The notes under the pieces: model-generated
Seen by the model: the letters and a program-made list of their open reading frames with translations, nothing else
Database searches by the model: none
Told to the model about the DNA's origin: nothing
Translations under genes and position numbers: made by a program
Source of the DNA: Bacillota bacterium
GTDB taxonomy: Bacteria; Bacillota; UBA4882; UBA10575
Assembly: GCA_029782135.1 (NCBI GenBank)
Contig: JAKOVI010000047.1
Coordinates: 1-34,535 of the forward strand
Direction of reading: 5' to 3'
DNA length: 34,535 nt
Shown: one piece after another, positions 17,005-25,078 of the stretch
Position numbering within the stretch: the stretch's first letter is position 1
Layout of the letters: every line of letters begins with the position of its first letter

Positions 17005-17760
17005 CTAAAAGCCGTTCAGGAGGCTTTTTACTACCAAATTCCAGCCGTCAACCAGAACAAAAAGGAGAATCTTAAAGGGCATCGAGATCATAACCGGTGG
17101 CAACATCAACATCCCCATTGACATCAGTGTACTGGCGACGATCATATCGATCACCAGGAAAGGCACATATAAGATAAAGCCCATCATAAAGGCTGTTTTT
17201 AGCTCGCTCACCATAAAAGCCGGCGCCAGAACGCGAAAGGGAATCTCCCGGAAATCAGCCGGCCGGGAGGTGATCCCCGCCGCGCCAAAAAACAAGCGTA
17301 AATCTTCGTTCCTGGTATAGCGGGCCATAAATTCTTTAATTGGTCCTTCGGTTTCCGATAAAGCTTCCTCGAAAGTAAGTCTCCCTTCCATAAAGGGCGT
17401 TAACGCCTTCTGTTGCACTTCACTCCACGTTGGCGCCATTACATAAAAAGTAAGAAATAAGGCCAGACCGATAATTACCTGGTTGGGTGGGGATTGTTGC
17501 AGCCCGACCGCACTCCTGGTAAAAGAAAGCACCACGACGATCCGGATAAAAGACGTGGTCATAATTAAAATGGCCGGTGCCAGAGAGAGAATGGTTATTA
17601 ATGCTAAAATCCGGAGACTGGCCGCAACCTGTTCCGGACTATCCGTATTATTCCAGCCAATCTCAATCTGAGGAAGAACCGGTTGCCCCAGACTGATTTG
17701 ACAATAAAACAGGACCAAAGACAAAGCCAATATAATAATGTAGAAGTGACGTCTATTCAT
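17005..17760 (-). CDS. fliP: flagellar export component FliP
   Basis: Core subunit of the export gate ring. The 251-residue protein begins with a cleavable-looking signal sequence (residues 1-26, MNRRHFYIIILALSLVLFYC). The conserved segments FIRIVVVLSFTRSAVGLQQS, VLAPAFMVSELKTAFMMGF and LMLPPVMISMPFKILLFVLV follow in order. It overlaps fliO by 8 nt and is followed by fliQ after 19 nt. Confidence 0.97.
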   Translation of the reverse strand: MNRRHFYIIILALSLVLFYCQISLGQPVLPQIEIGWNNTDSPEQVAASLRILALITILSLAPAILIMTTSFIRIVVVLSFTRSAVGLQQSPPNQVIIGLALFLTFYVMAPTWSEVQQKALTPFMEGRLTFEEALSETEGPIKEFMARYTRNEDLRLFFGAAGITSRPADFREIPFRVLAPAFMVSELKTAFMMGFILYVPFLVIDMIVASTLMSMGMLMLPPVMISMPFKILLFVLVDGWNLVVKSLLNGF

Positions 17761-18343
17761 CTTCGCTCGGCCCTCGATGGGTTCTAAGCTTCATCAGTCT
17801 CTCCTCAATTCGCTCTGCCGGAGATTCCGCCCCTGGTTGTCTCAGGGAGTTCCCTTCTCCGTCGGAAAAGCCCCCCAACAATCTTTGTAAATAATCCGCG
17901 AAGCTTTTCCCCTTAAAAATTCTTTCTGCTCCGTCCTCAGCCGGAGCATTTTCCTTTAAAATAAGGGCAACTACCTCAGGGTCGTCGATCTCCTTCAAGA
18001 GGTTGATCTTACGCTCAGCGGTACCGATTAAATACAAACGACGGCACACTAAAATCAGGGATAGAAAGCAGTTTGGTCCAAGGTAAAGTGTATCTACCAC
18101 TTGGATGTATCGCCCTTGGCGTCTGCCAACCCTGCCTCCCAACCAGCGGGTCGCTTTCGCCGCTAAGACAAGGACGGCCACAAAACAGAGAAGATATAAG
18201 ATAATCCGCAGGTAAGAACCAGGGCCTCCCATCATTCCGGAAGCCGGAATCTCTGCCGGGATCTCCGGTTCGAGCATGCCTTCCCCGCCCGGATCCAAGG
18301 TGAGCAATAATCCGTATAACACACGCTGCAAATATGTACTCAT
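17753..18343 (-). CDS. fliO: flagellar biosynthesis protein FliO
   Basis: FliO assists assembly and stability of the FliP ring. The 196-residue protein has a short N-terminal region, one transmembrane segment (about residues 45-65, YLRIILYLLCFVAVLVLAAK) and a basic stop-transfer. The small beta-rich cytoplasmic domain typical of FliO follows (YIQVVDTLYLGPNCFLSLIL, then RRLYLIGTAERKINLL). The C-terminal third is charged and probably flexible. It starts with an ATGA overlap on cheY and overlaps fliP by 8 nt. The family is weakly conserved, so order (cheY, fliO, fliP) is the main support. Confidence 0.9.
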   Translation of the reverse strand: MSTYLQRVLYGLLLTLDPGGEGMLEPEIPAEIPASGMMGGPGSYLRIILYLLCFVAVLVLAAKATRWLGGRVGRRQGRYIQVVDTLYLGPNCFLSLILVCRRLYLIGTAERKINLLKEIDDPEVVALILKENAPAEDGAERIFKGKSFADYLQRLLGGFSDGEGNSLRQPGAESPAERIEERLMKLRTHRGPSEDE

Positions 18344-18702
18344 TGTAATGCCTTACGTACAGCCTCTAAAACCCGGTCCGGTTGGAATGGTTTCACCACA
18401 AAGTCCTTTGCTCCCGCCTGAATCGCATCGATCACCATTGCCTGTTGTCCCGTCGCACTGCACATGATGATTAAGGCGTTCGCATCGATCTTCTTAATCT
18501 CCCGGACCGCCGTAATCCCGTCCATCTCCGGCATGGTGATATCCATGGTTACCAGATCGGGTTTCAACTCTTTATATTTTTCGATTGCTTTAAGGCCATC
18601 CTCTGCTTCACCGACAACCTCATAGCCACCTTTTTTGAGAATGTCCTTAATCATCATTCTCATAAATGCTGCGTCATCCACTACTAAAACACGGTTTCTC
18701 AC
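18340..18702 (-). CDS. cheY: chemotaxis response regulator CheY
   Basis: Single-domain receiver that, when phosphorylated by CheA, binds the flagellar switch (FliM/FliY). The 120-residue protein has the acidic pair Asp9-Asp10, phospho-acceptor Asp54 (LVTMDITMPEMDG), Ser82 in CSATGQ and Lys104 in FVVKPF, so the active site is complete. The start is a GTG with GGGGGGAG upstream. Placement between fliY and fliO is the same as in B. subtilis, and its likely phosphatases FliY and CheC are encoded in this operon. Confidence 0.97.
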   Translation of the reverse strand: MRNRVLVVDDAAFMRMMIKDILKKGGYEVVGEAEDGLKAIEKYKELKPDLVTMDITMPEMDGITAVREIKKIDANALIIMCSATGQQAMVIDAIQAGAKDFVVKPFQPDRVLEAVRKALQ

Positions 18703-18715
18703 AAAGGCTCCCCCC

Positions 18716-19771
18716 CTACTGTAAATTGTTTACTCTTTCCATCGGGCTAATAATGTCAGTAATTTTTACCCCAAAATTCTCATCAATCACCACGACTTCA
18801 CCCTTGGCGATTAATTTCCCGTTCACCAGAATGTCGACAAATTCGCCGGCCAACCGGTCCAGTTCAATCACGGAACCGATTCCCAGGTCGAGAATATCTT
18901 TAATCCGCATCTGCGTACTGCCAAGTTGCACACTGATCTCCAACGAAACATCAAGCAGGAGATTGAGATTTTTCGGATCTTGAGACGCCGCAACGGGATT
19001 CAAGACCTCAAACTGAACCGGACGTACATTCGGGCTGGGTGTATCCATCTTCTCTCCTCCGGTTTGCCTTTTTTCCGTCTTCATCGCGGGTTGTTCCCTC
19101 ACACGCTCAGTTGGCTTGGGTTGTGTATTTTTCTGAATCAAAGTCTGGGCCATTTCCCGGGCAAATTCATAGGGGATGATCAACATGATTTTACTGTCAA
19201 CCAGCTCCTCGATCCGCAGGCGGAAATAAATCACGACCACCGGTTGCATCTCGCTATACTGGGCGCTAATTTCGTCGATGTTCTCCAGTGAGGTGACGGT
19301 TGTCCGGGGAGGCGCGATTTCAACCCGGCGCTCAAAAAGAGACGACATCGAGGTGGAGGCTTTCCCAATCATTTGGTTTAACGCTTCCCCCACCGCGCTG
19401 ACATCCATCTCATTTAATTCCTTCTTCGGTTGCGTTCCGTCTCCACCCATCATCAGATCGGCAATCACCACAGCGTCATGCATTTTGATCATCAAGAGGT
19501 TGGTTCCTTTTAACCCTTTGATATAATCAACTTCCGACGCTAAAAACGGGATGGGATATTCTTCAATCAACTTCTTCATCTGTGCCATTTCCACCGTGGG
19601 GGTGTCAAGTTCAACCCGCCGGCTTAGAAGAAGGGAAAGAGCGGTGGCGCCAGAACCAAAAGCGATATTTCCGATCTCACCAAGGGCATCGCGTTCCAGC
19701 GGAGGTAGTTCAAATATTTCATTGTTCAAGAGCGCATTAATTTCTTCCTGGGAGAGCATATCATTTCCCAT
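18716..19771 (-). CDS. fliY: flagellar switch protein and CheY-P phosphatase FliY
   Basis: Two-domain switch protein of Gram-positive bacteria. The N-terminus has an EEINALL segment like the CheY-binding peptide of FliM. A CheC-type phosphatase domain follows with two intact Glu-x2-Asn centres, GEIGNIAFGSGA (Glu32, Asn35) and VGEALNQMIGKA (Glu129, Asn132). After a hydrophilic linker (about 215-262), the C-terminal SpoA/FliN domain (about 270-351) builds the C ring. The ATG at 19771 is preferred because AAAGGTGG lies about 8 nt upstream; an upstream GTG overlaps that site. It overlaps the end of fliM by 11 nt. Confidence 0.95.
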   Translation of the reverse strand: MGNDMLSQEEINALLNNEIFELPPLERDALGEIGNIAFGSGATALSLLLSRRVELDTPTVEMAQMKKLIEEYPIPFLASEVDYIKGLKGTNLLMIKMHDAVVIADLMMGGDGTQPKKELNEMDVSAVGEALNQMIGKASTSMSSLFERRVEIAPPRTTVTSLENIDEISAQYSEMQPVVVIYFRLRIEELVDSKIMLIIPYEFAREMAQTLIQKNTQPKPTERVREQPAMKTEKRQTGGEKMDTPSPNVRPVQFEVLNPVAASQDPKNLNLLLDVSLEISVQLGSTQMRIKDILDLGIGSVIELDRLAGEFVDILVNGKLIAKGEVVVIDENFGVKITDIISPMERVNNLQ

Positions 19772-20759
19772 TTTTTTCACCACCTTTTAACTTCGTCCCG
19801 TAGAGTTGAATTGCCAGCTTGTTATTGGAGATACCTGCAAAACCATAGTACTTTTTTTCGTTACCAACTTTAACCACTAAAGGATCTTTGATTGATTGGT
19901 CCAGTTTAATCACATCATTAACAGCCAAGGATAACATTTCCCCAACCGAAATCGTCGTTCTCCCCAACTCAACTTCGATAGGAACCATCGCTTCGCTTAA
20001 ACGGGTTTTGATGGATTGAATATTTTCGGGGGAAATCTTCTTCTTCGTACTGGAAAACCAGATATGTGAACTCAGTCGGTCCAGGACCGGTTCCAGTAAA
20101 GCAAAAGGATAACAAAGGTTCATCAAACCGCTGGCTTCACCGACTTTGAGATTAAGCGTGACCAAAATAACCATTTCGGTGGGTGGAATAACCTGCGTAA
20201 ACAGCGGATTGGTCTCTATTCCCTGATAAACCGGTTCCACCGCCACGACATTACTCCATGCTTCCTTAATACTGTTGGCAATCCGCATCGCCACCCGTTT
20301 GGTCACCATCTGTTCAATTTCGGTAAGCTCACGGATATACCCGTTATAGACGCCGGACCCCCCCAACAAGCGGTCGATGATCGAAAAAGCTAAATTTGGC
20401 GCAAATTCCAGCACCATACTGCCTTCCAGTGGTTCTAAACCCAAGATATTAATCACTGTTGGGTTTTGCAAGGATTTCGTAAATTCTTCATAAGTCAATT
20501 GATCCACCGAGGCCACCTCGGATTGGATCATCGAACGCAAATATGCCGCCAGGGAAGAGGAGATTAATCGGGAAAAGTTTTCATGGATCATCACGATCGT
20601 CCGGATTTGTTCTTTCGCAAATTTACTGGGTCGCCGGAAATCATATGGGCGAATTTTTTTTGATTTCTCTTCTGTCTTTACCGATTCGGCATCGATGGCC
20701 CCGCTCTGTAGCGCCTCTAATAGCGCGTCTATTTCACTTTGGGTTAAAATCTCGGCCAT
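19761..20759 (-). CDS. fliM: flagellar motor switch protein FliM
   Basis: C-ring protein that binds CheY-P and transmits the direction signal to FliG. The 332-residue protein has the N-terminal CheY-P peptide LTQSEIDALLEAL, a central CheC-like fold without the catalytic pairs (about 40-235), and a C-terminal SpoA domain (about 250-320, IEVELGRTTISVGEMLSLAV). The ATG at 20759 is chosen because GGGGGTGG precedes it, and the resulting N-terminus MAEILTQSEID is the family standard. It lies between fliL and fliY. Confidence 0.97.
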   Translation of the reverse strand: MAEILTQSEIDALLEALQSGAIDAESVKTEEKSKKIRPYDFRRPSKFAKEQIRTIVMIHENFSRLISSSLAAYLRSMIQSEVASVDQLTYEEFTKSLQNPTVINILGLEPLEGSMVLEFAPNLAFSIIDRLLGGSGVYNGYIRELTEIEQMVTKRVAMRIANSIKEAWSNVVAVEPVYQGIETNPLFTQVIPPTEMVILVTLNLKVGEASGLMNLCYPFALLEPVLDRLSSHIWFSSTKKKISPENIQSIKTRLSEAMVPIEVELGRTTISVGEMLSLAVNDVIKLDQSIKDPLVVKVGNEKKYYGFAGISNNKLAIQLYGTKLKGGEKNGK

Positions 20760-20772
20760 ACTGCCACCCCCG

Positions 20773-21234
20773 TCACGTGATGATAAAGTCGGTAAAGAAA
20801 AGATCAATCACTTTGCCAAAAGGCAAAATTGCGTTTATAGCAGTAATTATTTCGTTACGGAGTAGCTCATTTCCTTCTTTTTCCCTTAATTCTTCAGAAT
20901 TTTTCGCCCGGCAGATCCGGATAATAATATCCCGGACCTGGGCTTTTCGCTTAATTAGCTCCTCTTGTGTTTTTTCCGAGTCAAGCACAAAAGTGAGATT
21001 AAGCTTTATGTACTTTGACTTACCATTGTCAGCCAGGTTGACCAGGACCTCTTCGCCCAACGGCATCAGGAATTTGATCTCATTACCGGCGGTCACTTTG
21101 ACGTATTCCTGCTTGACGGGCATAATTTTATAGAGGAAAAACATGGTGGCTCCAAAGACCGCCGCAAAAAAGACCAACAGGCAAACCGTGATCGTAATAA
21201 AAATTTGATTGAGATTATTTGTTCTTTCCGCCAT
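20773..21234 (-). CDS. fliL: flagellar basal body-associated protein FliL
   Basis: Single-pass membrane protein that surrounds and stabilises the stator units. The 153-residue protein has a short N-terminal cytoplasmic tail, one transmembrane segment (about residues 13-38) and an extracytoplasmic domain. That domain has the typical lines LVNLADNGKSKYIKLNLTFV and the C-terminal KVIDLFFTDFIIT. The ATG at 21234 is preferred, with AGGTGGGA upstream. It immediately follows motB. Confidence 0.93.
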   Translation of the reverse strand: MAERTNNLNQIFITITVCLLVFFAAVFGATMFFLYKIMPVKQEYVKVTAGNEIKFLMPLGEEVLVNLADNGKSKYIKLNLTFVLDSEKTQEELIKRKAQVRDIIIRICRAKNSEELREKEGNELLRNEIITAINAILPFGKVIDLFFTDFIIT

Positions 21235-21246
21235 TTTTAATCCCAC

Positions 21247-21954
21247 CTATAACTTATTACTGGAAAGAAGAAGGATATCAACCCTCCGGTTCCGCGCCCG
21301 GTTTTCCTCCGAGGTATTAGGAGCTATCGGCCGGAACTCGGCATAGCCTGCCGCGCCCAACCGTTCCGGCACAATTCCGACGTCATCAATGAGAAAACGG
21401 GTGACATTCGTCGCACGGGCAGTTGACAGTTCCCAGTTGGTCGGGAAAGCTGCGGTACGAATTGGTAGATCGCAGGTATGTCCTTCAACCCGGATCTCAT
21501 GATCGTCGGCCGCCAGAACCTCTCCAACTTTTCGCAGGATATTCCGGGCTTCCGGAAGGAGCTCCGCCGAACCGATTTTAAAGAAAATCTTCTCTTTAAA
21601 ACTGATAATCAATCCCCGCTCTTCCGCGTAAATCTCCACCGCGGCGCCTACCCCTTCTTCCTCCAGCTTTTCTAAGATTTCTTCGTATACATCATAGAAC
21701 TCGCCGCTGACGTGGGTGGTAGGATCAAAGGGTAACTCTTCCCCGAAAATATGATCCCCGCCAAGCAACACACTGGGCGAACCACGCAACGCTAACTTTA
21801 AAGAGGTAGCAATCTGTTGGTATTTCGTTTCGCTAATCGTCGACAACGCAAACATCATCACAAAGAAGCATAATAATTGGGTTACAAGATCCGAGTAGGT
21901 GGTCATCCAAGCCGGGGCGCCAGTTGGTCGCTCTTTCGGCTTTTTCTTATACAT
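21247..21954 (-). CDS. motB: flagellar stator protein MotB
   Basis: Stator subunit that anchors the ion channel to peptidoglycan. The 235-residue protein has a basic N-terminus and one transmembrane helix carrying the ion-binding Asp22 (MTTYSDLVTQLLCFFVMMFA). The C-terminal OmpA-like peptidoglycan-binding domain contains VEGHTCDLPI and NWELSTARATNVTRFL. The ATG at 21954 has AGGGAGTG upstream and overlaps the motA stop by 8 nt; a longer frame would overlap motA further. I cannot decide between proton and sodium use from the sequence. Confidence 0.96.
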   Translation of the reverse strand: MYKKKPKERPTGAPAWMTTYSDLVTQLLCFFVMMFALSTISETKYQQIATSLKLALRGSPSVLLGGDHIFGEELPFDPTTHVSGEFYDVYEEILEKLEEEGVGAAVEIYAEERGLIISFKEKIFFKIGSAELLPEARNILRKVGEVLAADDHEIRVEGHTCDLPIRTAAFPTNWELSTARATNVTRFLIDDVGIVPERLGAAGYAEFRPIAPNTSEENRARNRRVDILLLSSNKL

Positions 21955-22747
21955 TAACCGACACTCCCTCTGGCCGTTCTCTCCGGACATGAACCCGTTT
22001 CGCCGGCGGGAGGAAAGATTTTAGTTTTTCTTCAACGATTCTTGGGTTCTCACCGGCTTGGACGGAGAGGATTCCTTCGATCATGACCTGCCGGATCATA
22101 ACCTCCTCCGCGGTTCTAATCCCCAATTTGGCTCCAATCGGGTTAAAAACCATATAGCCCATTACGGCGCCGTACAGGGTAGTCAGAAGAGCGACCGCCA
22201 TCGCCGGTCCAATAGAACTGGGATCATCTAATCTTCCCAGCATTTTAATTAACCCGATCACTGTTCCGATCAGACCGAAAGACGGTGCGAGTCCACCCCA
22301 AGCCTCCCAGAAAGCTTTGTTCTCATTATGGCGCTCTTCCATGAAACCAATTTCGATCTCTAAGATGTTCTTCACCAACTCCGGATCGGTCCCGTCCACC
22401 ACCAACTGGATTCCTTTCTTTAAGAATCCGTCCGAAGAGGACTCAATCTCCTCTTCCAAAGCCAAAAGCCCTTCCCGTCTCGCTTTCTCTGAATAACGCA
22501 CCAGTGTGTTAATGATCTCCTCCGGCGCATAGGTATGGGCAAATAAAGCCCAGCGTACGCTCTTCAAGCCTCGCATAAACCGATCGAGCGGGAAATTGAT
22601 CAGCATCGCCGCCAATGATCCCCCGAACGTGATAAAGATCGAACTAATATCGAAAAAACCCAATAACGCACTGAGGCTTCCCCCGGAAGAACCGATCAGC
22701 AGCAAAAGAGTGCCACCGGCCAGCCCGATTATTGTTGCTAGATCCAT
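21947..22747 (-). CDS. motA: flagellar stator protein MotA
   Basis: Ion-channel stator subunit that applies torque to FliG. The 266-residue protein has four membrane segments, with the first pair at about 4-24 and 34-52. A cytoplasmic loop follows, and then the family signature APSFGLIGTVIGLIKMLGRL in the third segment and VALLTTLYGAVMGYMVFNPI in the fourth. Its start codon overlaps the flbD stop (TAATG), and its end overlaps motB by 8 nt. Downstream motB, fliL and fliM are in the usual clostridial order. Confidence 0.97.
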   Translation of the reverse strand: MDLATIIGLAGGTLLLLIGSSGGSLSALLGFFDISSIFITFGGSLAAMLINFPLDRFMRGLKSVRWALFAHTYAPEEIINTLVRYSEKARREGLLALEEEIESSSDGFLKKGIQLVVDGTDPELVKNILEIEIGFMEERHNENKAFWEAWGGLAPSFGLIGTVIGLIKMLGRLDDPSSIGPAMAVALLTTLYGAVMGYMVFNPIGAKLGIRTAEEVMIRQVMIEGILSVQAGENPRIVEEKLKSFLPPAKRVHVRRERPEGVSVNV

Positions 22748-22971
22748 TACTGCTCACCTCGTCCCTCTGTTGAAACCCATTCCTGACCACCCTCACCCAA
22801 CCGGCGACGGTAAGTGATAATCTCCGTTACTACCTCTTCGACCGGTTCCTTAATGACCACTTTCTTACCATTAACCAAGGAAACCACGGTATCCGGGGTC
22901 TCCTCCATAAACTCAATTAAGTGAGGATTAAGCCAAAATTCCTTACCATTGAGTCGTGTCACTTTAATCAT
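22747..22971 (-). CDS. flbD: FlbD/SwrD family flagellar protein
   Basis: Small protein (74 residues) of the FlbD/SwrD family, encoded between flgE and the stator or fliL genes in many Firmicutes. In B. subtilis SwrD raises flagellar power by supporting stator levels. The family start MIKVTRLNGKEFWLNPHLIE and the segment TVVSLVNGKKVVIKEPVEEV are plain. Its direct one-base overlap with motA fits a role tied to the stator. The last 15 residues are polar and probably variable. Confidence 0.93.
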   Translation of the reverse strand: MIKVTRLNGKEFWLNPHLIEFMEETPDTVVSLVNGKKVVIKEPVEEVVTEIITYRRRLGEGGQEWVSTEGRGEQ

Positions 22972-22998
22972 GCTCTTCCACCCTTCATTCGGAAGGAA

Positions 22999-23031
22999 GG
23001 GGTGTCAAGAGTCAACTACTCTTCACACCCC
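22999..23031 (-). other. hairpin between flgE and flbD without a U-tract
   Basis: GGGGTGT-C-AAGAGT and ACTCTT-C-ACACCCC form a 13-bp stem with a single C-C mismatch (G-G on the transcribed strand) and a 5-nt loop. It begins 8 nt after the flgE stop codon. The transcribed strand continues TTCCTTCC, so it lacks the run of U residues of an intrinsic terminator. It may protect the flgE mRNA end or mark a processing point. Confidence 0.6.
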
Positions 23032-23039
23032 GCTTCTGA

Positions 23040-24557
23040 TTATCGTTTAAGGTTAACCAGTTCTTGCAGCATCTCGTCGGAAGTCGTAATAATCCTGGAG
23101 TTCGCCTGGAATCCGCGCTGGGTAATGATCATATCGGTAAATTCCTGGGAGAGATCGACATTGGACATCTCCAGCGCCCCAGGTGTCACGCGGCCGCTGC
23201 CGCCCACTCCCGAAGTATGGAAGGCCGGTTCCCCGGAGTTATTGGACTTCACAAACATCGTTTCGCCGACTTTCTCCAGACCGGCAGGGTTGTTAAAGGT
23301 GGCAATCGCGATCTGCGCGATATCCTTCGTTAAACCATTCGTAAAGACCCCGATAATCTTCCCGGCGCTGTCGATCTTAAAGCTGTCCAGGTAGCCCATC
23401 TCGTATCCGTTTTGCGCCCAGACAATCGAGGTTTCCCCGTCGTAATGGGTAATGCTGGAGAAGACCGGGGTAATGCTCATACTATCGGCTCCGGGTGGAG
23501 TAAAGGTGATCGGACCGCCGCTTGAATTGACCAAGTTCCCATGCACATCGAATGATAAAGTGCCGCTGTTATTGGAAAGCACAAGGCCGCTATCGCTAGT
23601 CGTTATCCAGTGCCAGGTATGATCATCAATCTTGGTAAAGGTCGTCGTCAGGATATGCGCGGTCCCCCGCGAATCGAAGACTTCGGTACTGGAGGTAAAC
23701 GCAGTGAATTTGCCGGCCAGCGTATAAGTCTCCGTGGCGCTCGAGCAGATAAAGTTTGGCTTATCCCCTACGTTTGGTATATCAAAGTCTATATCCGTAC
23801 CGTCAGACAAGGTTACTGTAAATGTCCCACCTGGGTTAGTAATGGCATCGACTTTTCCCGTATGATCCAAGGTAATGGTACCGGTATATACAACTGCGCC
23901 AGTATCTGTTTCTATCTCAATATTCCATTGGTTAGTGGCAGTACCGGGCGTTAGAGTAACCGACAATTCCACCGAATTACCAGGCGTGCCAACGATGATC
24001 GGCTCATAGATCAAACTTCTCGTCAGTCCGGCGTCAAAATTGGCGGTATATCTGATCTCCGTGGTCGCCTTCGGGGCGATTGTGGTATTGATCGGCAAGG
24101 TAATCCCTTTAAGTTGCCCGCTCAGGGAGCCGTCGCTAAGAACTTCCCAGCCCTGGATCTGCAGGCCGTTACTCGCCACCAAGCGTCCGGAAGTATCCAT
24201 CGTCAGGTTTCCGGCCCGCGAGAAATACTGTTGGTTTCCATCCGCGAAGACAAAGAAGCCGTTCCCCTGAATCGCCAGATCCGTACTGACCCCGGTCGTC
24301 TGCAAGTTACCCGGGGTATGGATCACATCGATGCTGGAGAGGGTGACCCCTAAGCCGACCTGTTGCGGATTCATCCCGCCCCGGTTCCCCTGGGGCGCGG
24401 TCGCTCCCCTTAAAGTCTGGTAGAGGGCATCCTGAAAGGTAACCCGGCTGGTTTTATAACCGACCGTATTCACATTCGCGATGTTATTACCGATCACATC
24501 CATCCGTGTCTGATGGTTACGGAGTCCGGAGACTCCAGCAAACATTGAACGCATCAT
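23040..24557 (-). CDS. flgE: flagellar hook protein FlgE
   Basis: Structural subunit of the hook, exported through the flagellar type III apparatus. The 505-residue protein has the conserved N-terminal D0 region MMRSMFAGVSGLRNHQTRMD with GNNIANVNTVGYK, and the matching C-terminal D0 helix ANSRIITTSDEMLQELVNLK. The long centre (about 160-360) is Thr/Ser/Gly-rich beta structure, the surface-exposed D2-type insertion, and contains the protein's only Cys, in PNFICSSATE. At 505 residues it is much longer than B. subtilis FlgE (264). The ATG at 24557 has AAGGAGGT 9 nt upstream. DNA of the central insert reads unlike its flanks, with more AT-rich codons. Confidence 0.95.
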   Translation of the reverse strand: MMRSMFAGVSGLRNHQTRMDVIGNNIANVNTVGYKTSRVTFQDALYQTLRGATAPQGNRGGMNPQQVGLGVTLSSIDVIHTPGNLQTTGVSTDLAIQGNGFFVFADGNQQYFSRAGNLTMDTSGRLVASNGLQIQGWEVLSDGSLSGQLKGITLPINTTIAPKATTEIRYTANFDAGLTRSLIYEPIIVGTPGNSVELSVTLTPGTATNQWNIEIETDTGAVVYTGTITLDHTGKVDAITNPGGTFTVTLSDGTDIDFDIPNVGDKPNFICSSATETYTLAGKFTAFTSSTEVFDSRGTAHILTTTFTKIDDHTWHWITTSDSGLVLSNNSGTLSFDVHGNLVNSSGGPITFTPPGADSMSITPVFSSITHYDGETSIVWAQNGYEMGYLDSFKIDSAGKIIGVFTNGLTKDIAQIAIATFNNPAGLEKVGETMFVKSNNSGEPAFHTSGVGGSGRVTPGALEMSNVDLSQEFTDMIITQRGFQANSRIITTSDEMLQELVNLKR

Positions 24558-24581
24558 TTTTATGCAACCTCCTTTTTTATG

Positions 24582-24597
24582 GTCGACCATGGTCGAC
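24582..24597. repeat. 16-bp perfect palindrome upstream of flgE
   Basis: GTCGACCATGGTCGAC is its own reverse complement. It is preceded by another ATG-type half so that ATGGTCGACC and ATGGTCGAC also form a direct repeat. It lies about 10 nt upstream of the flgE ribosome binding site. It could be a protein-binding site or an RNA hairpin close to the start. Confidence 0.6.
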
Positions 24598-24620
24598 TCT
24601 TCTCGCTGCGGTTTTGTCCT

Positions 24621-24646
24621 GGCCTTCCGCAATCGGTTGGAAGGCC
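24621..24646 (-). other. stem-loop in gap before flgE
   Basis: GGCCTTCC (24621-24628) and GGAAGGCC (24639-24646) form a perfect 8-bp GC-rich stem with a 10-nt loop. No U-tract follows in the direction of transcription, so it is not a standard terminator. It lies in the 114-nt gap between the TIGR02530-type gene and flgE. Confidence 0.5.
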
Positions 24647-24671
24647 GACAGCTTCCTCAAGGAGGTCCGGC

Positions 24672-25076
24672 TTAAACATTCCGGACAAAAACCGCGCTAT
24701 CGATATTGGTAAAGACATTATCCTTTAACCTCGCGGCATCCACCGCCGTAATCACTGTTTTGTTTTCCACGCTTACCACCAGCGCCACCCGGTCTAAAAC
24801 CACCAGCGAATCCCGGCATCCTTTGGTTTGCGCTTTCGCCACCGCTTCCTTGATCCCCTCGATTTCCTTTGGCGACAGGTTAATACCCCGTTCGGCCATC
24901 CTCTTTTGCGCATGGGCGGAAATTTTCAGTTCTTCCGCCAGCTTTTCGTTGAGAATCTCTTGGAAATTGGCCGTTGCTTTCGTCTGGGGTACCGCCGCCC
25001 GCTGCTTGGTAACCGGTGGGTGAACTTTCTCAACCGGCGAAACCGGCGGAATTGGTGGAAAGATCCGTTCCGTCAT
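24672..25076 (-). CDS. flagellar operon protein, TIGR02530 family
   Basis: Small protein (134 residues) found between flgD and flgE in many Firmicutes flagellar operons. The N-terminal third is Pro-rich and probably disordered. The conserved core begins at about residue 50 with LKISAHAQKRMAERGINLSP, continues through KGCRDSLVVLDRVALVVSVE, and ends with AVFVRNV. Its biochemical role is not established; a link to hook assembly is inferred from its constant position. The ATG at 25076 comes 2 nt after the flgD stop, with GGGGGG upstream. Confidence 0.88.
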   Translation of the reverse strand: MTERIFPPIPPVSPVEKVHPPVTKQRAAVPQTKATANFQEILNEKLAEELKISAHAQKRMAERGINLSPKEIEGIKEAVAKAQTKGCRDSLVVLDRVALVVSVENKTVITAVDAARLKDNVFTNIDSAVFVRNV

Positions 25077-25078
25077 GC

